This document shows positions 1-9,526 of a DNA stretch of 19,687 nt, piece by piece. How positions within the stretch are numbered: position 1 is the first letter of the stretch; every line of letters starts with the position of its first letter. The notes beneath the pieces were generated by a model. It was not told where the DNA came from and did not search any database. It saw nothing but the letters and a program-made list of their open reading frames with translations. Origin of the DNA: Candidatus Flexifilum affinis (GTDB lineage Bacteria > Chloroflexota > Anaerolineae > Aggregatilineales > Phototrophicaceae); the NCBI GenBank assembly GCA_016713325.1, contig JADJPJ010000063.1:1-19687 (forward strand). The letters run 5' to 3'. Both the position numbers and the translations under genes were made by a program.

Positions 1-260
1 GCGGCGTCGATTTCTGCAGGGATTTCAAAGCCGATCGCTTCCTCAAGGCGCAGCATCGCATCCAGCCACCGACCAATATTGTGCGCAGGCCACCAGCGCA
101 GAAAGGCGGCATCATAATTCTCTTTGACTGTCAACTGCAAGTAAGGCAAGAAGTTATCCTCAGGATTGAGAATACCGAGCAGGTGCTTGCCGGCGAGGCG
201 AAGCGACTCCTCGAGCGTGAGGACTCGACGGACCTGCTGCTTGCTCATTTCATTGCTCAT
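1..260 (-). CDS. Unrecognised protein, N-terminal part, runs off the left edge
   Basis: An open frame starts at ATG 260-258 on the minus strand and stays open for 86 codons to the edge of the window. A good ribosome site, GGAGG, lies at 275-271, ten bases before the ATG. The visible protein begins MSNEMSKQQVRRVLTLEESL and includes WWPAHNIGRWLDAMLRLEEA, a Trp-rich, helix-like stretch that resembles the start of six-hairpin carbohydrate-active enzymes. I do not recognise the family with confidence, so no function is assigned. It lies downstream of the GH116 gene in the same direction, 123 bases after its stop, so it is probably the next gene of the sugar cluster. A second in-frame ATG at 248 is possible, but the ribosome site fits 260 better. 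Confidence 0.72.
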   Translation of the reverse strand, partial: MSNEMSKQQVRRVLTLEESLRLAGKHLLGILNPEDNFLPYLQLTVKENYDAAFLRWWPAHNIGRWLDAMLRLEEAIGFEIPAEIDA

Positions 261-383
261 GCGATCAGGCCCTCCCATCAAACTTTGCCCGCATATAACG
301 TCTCCCTGTACTACGCGTGGCGTGGTCACTCATTACCAGACAACCACGCTGCGATGGGACCAGTGTTCTCCGTTTGGGCGGCG

Positions 384-2870
384 CTAGGCCGTCACCGTCC
401 ACGATGTTCCACACGCAGCGACCCTAACATCGTCTAGGACTCCACCCATTACTTCGATTTCGGGCGCCCACTTGCCAGTGGTCGCATTTCGAATTTGGGT
501 ATAGCGTCCCCACGCGCGTCCGTTCGACCAGAAACACCGGAACTGGTTCGGGTCGGTCGATGCCTCCACAACCAGGTTGAATGTGAGCGTCTTTGCCCCA
601 AGAGCCCCCCGCTGACAGCTCAAAGCTAGCAGCACCCCCCAACTGGACATTGACCGGGCGTAATGATGTCCACACTCGACTTCATTCCAGGGGTTGCGGC
701 GGAGGCCGTCATGACGTGCCTGCACCGCTTCGACAATCCGAAGTCCGGCTTCAAGCCAACCGTTATAGATCAGTCCGGCGGCAACCTGGTACTCAATCCC
801 CGTCCAGCCTTCATCCGAGTACGGGAAAGGAAATCGCGGGCGACCGTCGTGTGGCCAGGTTCAGAGCAGCAATCCTGATTCGTCGTTCAGGACGTAGGTG
901 CGCTGGCAGTTCACATGATCCTGAAAATCGGAGCGAAAGTTGTAATCAAAGATGCTTTTGATCGCCTTTCGGACATGCTCGCTCGGCAGCAGATCTCCTA
1001 ACCCGAGCGCATGTGCGTGGAACTGACCAATCAGTTGATCCGACAGGCAGCCCAGCCCATGCTGATACTTATGAGCATCGACCTCGTCAATCAACTGGAT
1101 ATAGTACTCACCATTCCACAGCAGGTCGTCAAGCTGCCTACTGCCGCGCTCGGCGGCCTGACGACAGCGCTCTTGGGAAGCGGTGTCGTTCAGCGCCCCT
1201 GCCATCGCTTCGACCGCTCGCAGGGCCGCCAGATAGTAAATGCCGCTCAGTGGGTTCGGGCCATAGAATTCAATGTCGTAAGTGTTGTGTTGCCTGCCAT
1301 CGAGCAATCCGTCCTGGTCGGTATCCCAATGTAGGCTGGCGTAGTCAATCGAGCGTCTGATCCCTTTCCACAGGTTCTGCAGCCACTCGCGGTCGCCGCA
1401 GAGTAGCCACTCTCGATATGCCCGCAGGATGCTACCCAATTGTCCGTCGGAGGCAGCTTCGGGCTTCTGCTGGCCCCACATCCAGACGAATTCCTCGTCC
1501 ATCGACCTGAAGTTGCGGAAGTACATATAGCCGTCAGGTTCTGTTTCGACTTCAAACTCGATACGGCGCATCTCGCGCTCCAGGGACGGAAACAAATAGG
1601 CGGAAGTATAGGCATAGCTCCAGACGTGGGTACAGCTTCCGGCGCAGCAGCCTGCAACGTCGAAACAGCCTTCCCAACCATAGAAGCGCCCATCTTCCAG
1701 CCAGAAGCAGGTATTGCTGCGCACTGGCATGATGTTGGCAGATACCGCGTCGAGGACGGACCGGGGGCAGCGTACTGTCGAAAAATGCCGCGTGAAAACG
1801 TCGCGTATCCGCCTCCAGGCGTTCCCACTCACCTGGTAACATAGGTTGCCACACTCCAGGAGTCGCTAAAGAGCGTCGCGTAATGGTTGCGTACAATCTG
1901 AGCTGAGCTGCCAGTCGGCGTTGACTGCCGCCCGAGATCGCGTTTTCCGTCAGATCCTCGCCTTTCCAGCTGTTACGCCGGTTGGGGAAATACCAGGTTA
2001 TCCAGAACTGAAAGCTCTGCCTGGCGCCTGGCGGAAGTGTGGCGACAACGCCAAGCGAGCCGGTATCCGGGCGCCCATCAGGCGAAGCAGTAGCGTACTC
2101 GAGATCTGTCAGGCGTCCGTCGTCCGCGACATCGTCCCAGAACTCCTGAAGGAAATCCCACCATCCGCTGCGCAGCCAATAGGGTTTGACAGTGACCTCC
2201 GGGTACGTTGTGACTAGGCTAACGCTGCCGTAGCTCAAGTCGCTCGACTCGATGCCGTCCGCGGTCATGAACAACCCGCGCAAGTTCTCCTCGCTGCGAA
2301 ACGTGTTGAGTGTCTTCCCTTTGTTGCTGGCCGAGATATTCATGCCTGAGTCGAGATGGATGCCGCCGACCGGATTGCACAGGGAACCGACCAATGTCAC
2401 ATCGACTGGTAGATCGGAAAGGTTTGTAACCGTATAGGTCAGCGCTGCGCACGGGATGCCCGAATCATCTGGATTGAGCGGGATAAGTGGCGTGAACGCC
2501 TCCAGTTCAACCCGAACAGGCAAGGCCGGGTCGCTCAGTTCAAGATGGGCGAAGGGATACTCCCCGTAAACGTTGAGCTCGCAAAACGTGGAAGTCCGCC
2601 GTTCTGTGACGGATGGTAGCCGTGCGACTGATGATGCGGGGGTTGAAGCTGAGCTTCGATAACGCGCATGATTGGCGGATGATTGGGGGTTTGCACTCGG
2701 ATCGTGAAGAAGCTGTTGGGCAGGAAATTACCCTTGCCGGGAGCATTAAAGATCTCCCAGTCGCGCAGTTCACCACGAGCCCCTAGCGAGATATTGCCGG
2801 TTCCGATCCCGCCGAGTGGAAACGCCAGAGCGGTGTGTTCTGCATTGAAAGAACGCGGGTGAGTTGCCAT
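384..2870 (-). pseudogene. GH116 family beta-glycosidase (GBA2-like), broken by frameshifts and a stop
   Basis: GH116 enzymes hydrolyse beta-glucosides, beta-xylosides or glucosylceramide. The N-terminal domain shows FPLGGIGTGNISLGARGELR, the middle shows EYPFAHLELSDPALPV and LEADTRRFHAAFFDSTLPP, and the catalytic part shows THVWSYAYTSAYLFPSLERE, HNTYDIEFYGPNPL and NPWNEVECGHHYARSMSSWG. The Asp of NTYDIEFYG (near 1275-1277) matches the usual acid/base position (inference). The reading frame changes at about 2562-2565 (one G short), about 1920, about 1840 and about 1763-1767. The short piece IVRNHYATLFSDSWSVATYV (about 1845-1897) is in a third frame. After these the frame returns to the original, but an in-frame TGA at 863-861 interrupts ESGLLL-stop-TWPHDGRPRF, a position where I expect Cys in the family. 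Start is ATG 2870; TTG 2876 is the alternative. The pieces together give about 825 residues, a normal family length. It lies 87 bases after an isomerase-like gene and is probably in its operon. Confidence 0.85.
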
Positions 2871-2957
2871 AGCCAATTCTGGTATCCGTTCTAATCATAT
2901 AAGGACGAGATACACTTAAGGTTCCACATCGCGCAACACTGTCTGTTCACGCTCAAC

Positions 2958-4466
2958 CTAGTGGGTTTCGCCTACAATATCGAAGGGCAATCCTAGCAAA
3001 TTAGCGACCTTTCGGTATTGTTCCAGATTGTCACCAACGGACATGCTCCAGTGATGTTGAGGGATTAGCCCAAACCAGGCATTCATGAATGCAGCCGGAT
3101 CCATTCCGGTATCTACGTGCGTCTGGGTATCGCCGATCTGGAGGATTTGACCGGCGACGGTCCGCCCACGATGCGCGATCAAACGGAGCGTATTCTTGTC
3201 CTGCGTCAAGCCCAGATTGGTGATTGGCCCCTTCTTGACCGTGGCTTCCACAGCCACGCCTGAGCCGTGCTTGCCGTGAATCACCAGCTTGCGCCGCAAA
3301 ATCGGTTTACCATCGGCAATGCCGATGTGGGAATGGTCCGTCATGCCCCATCAGAAGCGTATTGTTGACGTAATCTGCGGCTAGCACCTGCGTAAACTGC
3401 CCGCCCACGCCTAAGGTGTCGGTGATCTTCATTGCGAGGCAGGTCTTGAGATCGCCTTCGCCCGCGCACGGAATACCCTGTCCCGTCAAGATCGTGTGCC
3501 CTACAGCGAGAGATGCATGCAGCTTCTCGATATAGCCACCCACCGTGCCATTGTAGTGATACGCGATACCGTCCAGGTCGAATTCGCGCACTAGTTTATC
3601 TTGGGCGGCCGACACAGTTGCCGTCCAGTCAAGGTCTTCCTGCGTGGGCGTGGCGATGAACTCGTCGGCGACCTTCTCGTCGCTGATCGTGAACATCTCC
3701 CGATCTGGTCCAGCTTCACCCGTTTTTCGGCATCAGTAACGCTCTCGACCAGGCGAGCAAGATCGTCCATTTCCAGCGTCGGGACATGGACGCCAAGTTG
3801 GTCGTCAACCAGGGTGTAGTCGGTGTAGAGGTCAGCCATACCGGAGAAAACATGTCCGAGCATTCCAATACGGGCATGTTCCAGCATGCGAACCACGCAA
3901 GCGGCCCGGATCCACTGCTCAATTTCGTTCCACGCCGCGACTGCCGCTGGGTGTTGGCTGGTCACTTCGTTGGTAATGGAAATCGCGGGTGCCGAGTCCA
4001 TGCCCAGCAGCCCACTGACCAGATGATTCTGGATTCCGAGACGCTTCATTCCGTTCGTGCATTCGGGAATTGCGCAGCCGTTCACATGAGCCAACCACTC
4101 GCCAATCCCCGTTTTGGCGTAATTCATCTGATCAGTTGGCTGTAGATTGAGGATGATGACTGGCTTCTTGCAGATGCGTGCGGCTGGGAGGTGATCGGCA
4201 CTCAGCGCATAGGTCGCTACATGACAGAAAAGTAGATCAACATTATTCGCGTTGAAATATCCACCTGCCGCGTGTCCTTTAGCCTCCGAATCGACCAGAC
4301 CGAAGTTGTAAACCTCGGCAAGTCCACTCATTCGACGCGCGATGAATTCGTTGTAGCTGATGAGGCGCTCGCGCAGCCCCTCGAACTGATCCCAGTAGGC
4401 TGCCATTCCGACGGAGTAGAGGCCGACACGCGCTTTCTTGAGGGCCTTGAGGCGTTCCAGGTTCAT
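2958..4466 (-). CDS. L-fucose/L-arabinose isomerase-like protein A, two frame changes
   Basis: The product belongs to the L-fucose isomerase-related family (COG2407 type), metal-dependent aldose-ketose isomerases or relatives. It starts at ATG 4466 (MNLERLKALKKARVGLYSVG) with AAGGG six bases upstream. The N-terminal Rossmann-like half contains VDLLFCHVATYALSADHL and PVIILNLQP. The C-terminal half contains CAGEGDLKTCLAMKI, NNTLLMGHDGP, HIGIADGKPIL and PQHHWSMSVGDN. The Glu of AGEGD, the Asp of AADY and the HH pair fit the metal-ligand pattern of Fuc/Ara isomerases (inference). The frame shifts at 3699-3701 (one G short on the coding strand) and shifts back at 3329-3331 (one C extra), so the open pieces are 4466 to about 3700, about 3696 to 3330, and about 3330 to 2958. 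Joined, they give about 500 residues, normal for the family. It is 51 bases after its paralogue B. The true substrate cannot be told from sequence. Confidence 0.85.
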
Positions 4467-4517
4467 CGAAGACCCTTTTCTTAAGAAGTCGCTATGCTAT
4501 GCGGCGAGCGCGCACAT

Positions 4518-5947
4518 TTAGCAAACTCGAATGGTCTCGATACCGAAAAGTGCGCCGAGCTTGGTAATCTTGTCAGCGATATGACCAACGCCGACAGCAC
4601 AGTGGTGAGCGGGACCCTGTTTGCACCAGCTGTCGATGAAACATTTCGCACCAATTGGGAAGCGGTAGCGGCTGTTCGTATTGCCGATTTCGAGAATGGG
4701 ACCTGGTACCGTTTCCGCTTCTGCGACGAGGAATCTGAGCCGGCCGTCGAACGACTGTATCACCGAGAGCAGCGTGACGGGTCCGGTCTTAACGTTCATT
4801 TCGACGGACAATCCTTGCCCAACCTTCCCGTGATAAACCTTCAGCGGTTTGAGCTTGGGCTTGCCTTCGGCGATTGCGATATGTCCCGGACCATCGTGCC
4901 CCATCAAGATAATGTCCTCGTTGAAGTCCATCGCGTAGAATTCGGTAAATGAGCCGCCGACCCCAAACGCGTCCATAATCTTCATGGCCTGCGCATTCTT
5001 GACTTCGTACTCTCCTGCGACCGGAACGTTATGCCCGGTCAATAGGGAGCAGCCGACAATTACCGAGCTGATGATGTCCTGATAGGTCTCATCGCCTTCG
5101 CCGACGTAGTAGTAGGCAAGCGAACCGAGATTGTGCTGTTCAACCAGTTTGTCGAGCGCGCACGCCGTGTGCGCTGCTCGCCGAAGTTCTGCGGATGAGC
5201 AGTCCGGCATGACTTCGAATTCCAGGTAGATCTGGGCAATTTTCGCCTCGATCTCAGCTTCGGTGGTCACTTCTCTGAAGTGCTTGACTTCGGTGACCTC
5301 GACGTGCTCCATGTGGCAGCCGAAAAATGCCGAGTGCTGTGTTGGGTCGGAATAAATGTCAAGCATGCCATTATAGTAGTGTCCCATCAACCCGACGCGG
5401 TTTCGCTCCATGACGCGACGGACGCGCGCGGCTGCAATCCATTCCCCGATCTCGGTCCACGCTTCTTCATCGTCGAACAGCGTACCGGTCACCTGATGAA
5501 AACTGATTTGAGCGCGGTTGAAGGCGCTGGCGATTTCGGGGACGGAACAGGCCTGGCAGTGAGCGAGCCACTCTCCGGTCATCTTCGTCCGGTCACCCAG
5601 TGCGTTGAAGGTCGCGTAATCGATAGCGCGCTCCGGCTGGAGATTTAGAACAATAACCGGGACCTTCGCCCTCTGGACTACTGGCAGGACGGTCGAAGAG
5701 AGCGCATATGTCGAAACATAGAGAAAAATGAGCGCGACGTCTTCCGTCTTGAACAGATCGCCGGCGACAATCGCTTTTTCAGGTGTGTCGACCATGCCAG
5801 CGTCGATGATCCGACGCCGGCGCGCTGCAACAGTTCCGCGATTGCCAGTTGGTAACCTTCCAGGCGCGGTAGCAGCCCCTCGAACTGAGGCCAGTATGCT
5901 TCCAGGCCAATGCCAAAAAGGCCCACTTTGGTCACGTTCTGAGTCAC
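4518..5947 (-). CDS. L-fucose/L-arabinose isomerase-like protein B, one frame change
   Basis: A second member of the same isomerase-related family and first gene of the leftward cluster. The start is GTG 5947-5945 (MTQNVTKVGLFGIGLEAYWP), with AAGGAG seven bases before it. The N-terminal piece runs to about 5808, where the frame changes by one missing base; the main frame continues as IDAGMVDTPEKAIVAGDLF to TAA at 4518. Motifs match copy A: LIFLYVSTYALSSTVLPVV, VAGEYEVKNAQAMKIMDAFG, AMDFNEDIILMGHDGPGHIA and GPAHHCAVGVGH. Glu in AGEYE, Asp in AMDFN and the HH pair are likely metal ligands by analogy with fucose and arabinose isomerases (inference). Joined length is about 476 residues. The two copies share motif order but differ clearly in sequence, so they may form a hetero-oligomer or act on different sugars. 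Transcription probably starts from the promoter at 6055-6083. Confidence 0.86.
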
Positions 5948-6054
5948 AAGAGTGCTCCTTAAAGCGTCAATAACAAAAGAAACTCAGGATTGGCTGCCCC
6001 TTACGAGTATTCGACGACGCGATACGCTGCCAAAGTCTGTCATTCATACTCCAA

Positions 6055-6083
6055 ATGGTATCGCGTACTTTCGAAATCGTCAA
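6055..6083 (-). promoter_or_regulatory. Promoter of the leftward isomerase/GH116 cluster
   Basis: On the minus strand a -35 element TTGACG (6083-6078), a 17-base spacer and a -10 element TACCAT (6060-6055) form a plausible sigma-70 promoter about 100 bases before the GTG at 5947. The spacer contains the perfect palindrome TTTCGAAA, a good place for a repressor to bind. Seen directly; use is inferred. Confidence 0.5.
6069..6076. promoter_or_regulatory. Candidate operator TTTCGAAA in the divergent region
   Basis: The perfect 8-base palindrome TTTCGAAA lies in the spacer of the leftward promoter. The same half sites recur spaced apart nearby, TTTCG at 6118-6122 and CGAAA at 6138-6142, around the -35 of the rightward regulator promoter. 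Repeated half sites at both divergent promoters fit control of both by the DeoR-type fusion regulator encoded at 6195 (inference). Confidence 0.38.
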
Positions 6084-6129
6084 ACATATCTTTTGAAGGT
6101 GATATTTAGGTTTGCTATTTCGACGCCTT

Positions 6130-6158
6130 TTGCCTTGCGAAACGAAAACGAGTATCAT
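6130..6158 (+). promoter_or_regulatory. Promoter of the DeoR fusion regulator
   Basis: TTGCCT (6130-6135), a 17-base spacer and TATCAT (6153-6158) match the sigma-70 pattern with four and five of six consensus bases. A transcript would start near 6165, about 30 bases before the GTG at 6195. It is divergent from the isomerase cluster promoter. Confidence 0.45.
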
Positions 6159-6194
6159 CATTGTCAACCGTTGTAGAACAAAGAGAGAAAGCTA

Positions 6195-7971
6195 GTGGCG
6201 CGAAATACCAGTGCACGCCGGAAAATCATACTGGAGACTCTCCGCGCTGAAGGTTTCTGCAGCGTCGCCGTATTGGCGAAGCATCTGGATGTCTCTGAGG
6301 TCACTGTCCGCACAGACTTGACTGCCCTCGAGGAACACGGAGAAGTAACGCGCATTCATGGAGGCGCCGTGCTGTCACCGGTACAGCCGCGCAGTAAGCG
6401 ATTTGATGAACAGTCGCGCCTCAACGAAGACAAGAAGCGTCGCATCGCCCGTTACGCCGCCGAGCTCGTAGATGATTATGACAGCATCATCCTCGACGCC
6501 AGCACGACCGTCTACCATATGGCAGACTATCTCCGGAATCACCAGGGACTCACCGTATTCACCAACGGTATCGAAGCCGCGTTCCGTCTGGCGAGCAATC
6601 CGAGCACGAAAGTATTCCTGACAGGCGGGCTGCTCCGCCTGGAAACGGCGTCGCTGGGTGCGCCTCTGGGGATGGGCACTCTGTCGGGTATTCACGCTAA
6701 TAAGGCATTTGTCTCCGGAACTGGGTGGTCGCTCGACCTCGATCTGATGGACGATGATCTGTTTGAAGTACAGATCAAGCGTGACATGTGCGAACGAGTC
6801 GAGTCGGTCATTGCGATTGTGGATTCGACCAAATTCGGGCGTCAGGGTCTCGCCAGCTTCGTGAATGTCCGCGACATTGCCCAAGTAATCACCGATGATG
6901 GTGTCAGCGAGTCCCAAATGCTTCTGCTGCGAGAGGCCGGGGTGCACATCATGATCTGCAAAGATCACTCGACGCAGGTGCTGGAAGCTGCTTCCGGCGA
7001 CGAAACCATTCGTATCGGTTTTGCCAACCAGGATGACGCGGCCCCTTTCTCGACACTTGTCCGGCAGGGGTTGGTACGTGCTGCGGCAGCGAAAAAGGTC
7101 GATCTGCTGATGACGGACAACCGAGAAGATGGGCGGACCGCGCTGGCCAATGTCGAGTATTTCATCGACCAGGGTGTCGATCTTGTCGTGGAGTTCAACA
7201 CCGATGCGCGTTTTGGCCCGCTCATCATGGAGAAGCTGAATTCCGCGAGTATTCCGGCGATTGCAGTTGATATTGCCATTCCCGGTGCGACGGTTGTCGG
7301 CGTAGACAACTACAAAGCCGGTCGTATGGCTGGTACTTTGCTTGGTATGTACGTTCAGAAAGCCTGGGGCGGTGTCGTTGACAAAGTGCTTTCTTGAGCT
7401 GCCCCTGGCAGGCCCACTATTGGCGGCGCGGATGGAAGGCGAAACTCGATGGTTTTCGGGAGTACATTGATGTTCGAGATGGAGATATCCTTCATCTCGA
7501 CAGCCAAAACACCTTCTCGAAGGCGCATGATGCCGTCGCTGAACTGCTGCCCGCGCTTCGATCATCCCAGCACATCGCAGTGCTAAGCGTGAATGACGAG
7601 GTTGCCCTGGGTGCACAAGCAGCATTTGAGGAAGCCGGTAAGGCAGACCGCGTGTTTATTGTGAGTTTCGGCGCAGATCAGGCTGCCGCGAAGGATTTGC
7701 TGCGTCCCGCCAGTCGGCTTGTCGGGGCAGTAGCCTCCTTTCCCGAGCGCTACGGTGAGCTGATCTTGTCGGTGGCAATCGATCTGCTGCATGGCAAGCC
7801 GGTCCCCCAGCAGTCTACACAAACCATATCTGGGTCCTTCCCGACAACACGGTTGCAGTTCTGGGACAGAAGAAACTCCCTTACGTGTTCATGTCGGCAT
7901 CTGAATTCGCAGAAATGCAGAGCAAGCTCGGAAGCCAACTTCCGCCCGTCAAGTATCGCAACGGCGGATAG
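6195..7971 (+). CDS. DeoR-type regulator fused to a sugar-binding (LacI/RbsB-like) domain, frameshifted
   Basis: Residues 8-58 are a DeoR helix-turn-helix (VAVLAKHLDVSEVTVRTDLT, then GEVTRIHGGAVL). Residues about 70-255 are the DeoR C-terminal sugar-phosphate sensor (DSIILDASTTVYHMADYL, VFTNGIEAAFRLA, VFLTGGLLR, VIAIVDSTKFGRQG). From about residue 271 a type I periplasmic-binding fold follows (TIRIGFANQDDAAPFSTLVR, DQGVDLVVEFNTDARFGPLI, VVGVDNYKAGRMAGTLLG), with no signal peptide between, so it should be cytoplasmic. The open frame stops at 7393-7395, but the binding domain goes on through frame changes near 7389 and 7441 (KLDGFREYIDVRDGD, IAVLSVNDEVALGAQAAFEE) and near 7803-7807 (a C run one base short), ending VYTNHIWVLPDNTVAV and PPVKYRNGG at TAG 7969-7971. 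Joined length is about 590 residues. Start is GTG 6195, with AAGAGAG upstream. Likely role: ligand-dependent control of the divergent sugar cluster. Confidence 0.82.
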
Positions 7972-8367
7972 ACAAGGCTCATGTACGTCGCTCAGAGGTC
8001 GTCTTCGCCTGGAGCGAAGCTGAAAACGCCCGCCATGTCTTGTTGAGGTGACCTGATGCGTCGTCCGCACGAGCGAAGAAATGGTCGTTTTCTGGTGGCC
8101 TCCTGGACAGAACGGCTGTAAAGTCTGCAAAAACCACCTCTCGAAAGAGCAATACGGCGTATCTGCGATTTGCGTGCGGTAGGTAACCTCGACGCTGCCG
8201 CGCATTCAATAGGGGAGCGCGGGAAAATCTCGCGAAACACAAGCTTTTGTCACGGAACGTGGCTCGAACTCCGTTGGGTCGTCTCGGGAAAACATCCCCA
8301 GAAGGATTCGAGCACAGATCGGAGGCTCTCGCAACTGAATCCAACGGCCTGACGGGATCTGAACTTA
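7972..8367. other. Gene-free stretch between the sugar locus and the plasmid-like module
   Basis: I find no credible protein gene here. The open frames present on both strands lack ribosome sites and recognisable motifs. One weak hairpin lies at 8003-8019 (arms CTTCGC and GCGAAG) without a T tract, so it is a poor terminator for the regulator gene. The stretch may mark the join between two DNA segments (inference). Confidence 0.5.
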
Positions 8368-8425
8368 CCACACCAAGAAAAATGCCCTGACAGACCTTCT
8401 GTCAGGGCATTTTCGGCTGGTGTGG
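8368..8425. terminator. Large two-part stem-loop, probably a bidirectional terminator
   Basis: The inner stem is perfect over 16 base pairs: 8379-8394 (AAAATGCCCTGACAGA) pairs with 8398-8413, with a 3-base loop CCT. The A and T tracts at its edges allow factor-independent termination on both strands. An outer arm, CCACACCA at 8368-8375, pairs with TGGTGTGG at 8418-8425, separated from the inner stem by a small internal loop. It lies between the regulator gene and parA. Confidence 0.72.
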
Positions 8426-8531
8426 ACCTGATGGGACCAATCCGAACCCCATTCTCCCCTGACCACGACGAACTCCAAGAGCTGGATTTCCCCCAAAGCG
8501 GACCATTCAAGACCTTCTCAACCGAAGACAT

Positions 8532-8547
8532 CCATCGAATTCGGTGG
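8532..8547. promoter_or_regulatory. Near-perfect palindrome upstream of parA, candidate parS or parA operator
   Basis: CCATCGAATTCGGTGG is a 16-base palindrome with a single mismatched pair around the core CGAATTCG. It lies 150 bases before the parA ATG. Partition modules often have the ParB-binding site or an operator here, but the sequence does not match the conserved chromosomal parS and no further copy was seen, so the role is inference. Confidence 0.3.
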
Positions 8548-8698
8548 TCGGGTGCAAGCAGCACCCCCCATCCCCAGAACGCGCCGTCGCGGAGGATGAC
8601 AGACGCCTTCCGACCTGCAGTCTAGCACCAGCTCAGGGGTGCGTGTTTTGGCGACGGAAATCGCCTCGGTTCTGTACGAAGTGCGGAGGGAACAGCTC

Positions 8699-9526
8699 AT
8701 GTCTCGTGTTTTCGTATTCACCAATCATAAGGGTGGGGTGGCGAAGTCGACTTCCGCCACTAACATCGCCATCGGTCTGGTCGGCATGCTCCGCCGAGCC
8801 GGAGCCGCCAATCCCCGCGTTCTACTCATCGACACCGACTCACAGGCACATGCCTCGCTGGTCACCACTGGACGCAAGGACTACGGCGCGGAGGACAGCC
8901 TCTATGCTGTTCTATCCGCTGACCGTCAGGACGCGCCGCAGACGCTGCTGGACTGCATCGTGCGGAGCGACTGGGATGAGGACCTGCACGTCCTGCCTGC
9001 CTCACCGATGCTTGAGGGAGCGGAGCGGGAGCTGATGGCGGTGGCCGGTGCGCCGTACCGCCTTGCCGACCCACTCAAAGCCGTCGCGCCGCACTACGCG
9101 GCCGTGGTCATCGACACGCGGCCCTCTTTCTCGCTGCTCACCGAGATGGCGCTGCTGGCCGCGACGGACGCCATCGTGCCCATCGAGCCTCGTTATCTGG
9201 AGACGGTCGGACTGACCAGCGTGATCGAGAAGATCAACGCCGTCCGTGAAGGCTGGCGTCATCCCGACCTGCGCATCAGCGGCATCCTGGTCACCAAGAT
9301 GGATGGCCGCATCCGTGGACATCAGCACCTCCTGAGTGAGCTGAAATCGCATTCGCTGCTCGGACGCCTGCTGCTGGGCGTCATCCCCAGGAACGAGGCG
9401 GTGTCGTATGCGCATCAGGCGCATCAGAGCCTCTTCGCCTACAGCCCCAATGCTTCAGCCAGCCGCGCCTATGCTCAGGTGGTCACCTCGCTGGTGCGCT
9501 ACCTGAAGACGCAGGAGAAGGCATGA
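8699..9526 (+). CDS. parA: ParA-type partition ATPase
   Basis: ParA ATPases bind DNA without sequence specificity and move plasmid or chromosome origins together with ParB. The 275-residue product starts MSRVFVFTNHKGGVAKST: deviant Walker A at residues 11-18, Walker A-prime (LLIDTDSQA) at 43-50 and Walker B (VVIDTRPS) at 136-143. I chose ATG 8699 because GGAGGG lies nine bases upstream and the family begins right at this beta strand; the frame is open 20 codons further upstream but that part has no family character. There is no N-terminal helix-turn-helix, so this is the short type Ib/Soj-like form, which usually does not repress its own promoter directly. Its stop overlaps the parB start (ATGA), indicating translational coupling. 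No lesions were seen. Confidence 0.93.
   Translation: MSRVFVFTNHKGGVAKSTSATNIAIGLVGMLRRAGAANPRVLLIDTDSQAHASLVTTGRKDYGAEDSLYAVLSADRQDAPQTLLDCIVRSDWDEDLHVLPASPMLEGAERELMAVAGAPYRLADPLKAVAPHYAAVVIDTRPSFSLLTEMALLAATDAIVPIEPRYLETVGLTSVIEKINAVREGWRHPDLRISGILVTKMDGRIRGHQHLLSELKSHSLLGRLLLGVIPRNEAVSYAHQAHQSLFAYSPNASASRAYAQVVTSLVRYLKTQEKA

Noticed and set aside
81..437. Plus-strand open frame of 118 residues at the left edge
   Set aside because: The minus strand holds a gene with a good ribosome site (start 260) and the end of GH116 over the same bases.
6375..7625. Minus-strand open frame of 416 residues opposite the DeoR fusion gene
   Set aside because: The plus strand has unmistakable DeoR and sugar-binding motifs over the same region; the minus frame shows low-complexity, unrelated sequence.
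8003..8019. Small hairpin after the DeoR fusion gene as its terminator
   Set aside because: Six-base-pair stem without a T tract; too weak to call a terminator.
8250..8724. Small minus-strand open frames before parA
   Set aside because: No ribosome sites, no motifs, and they cross the large stem-loop; treated as non-coding.
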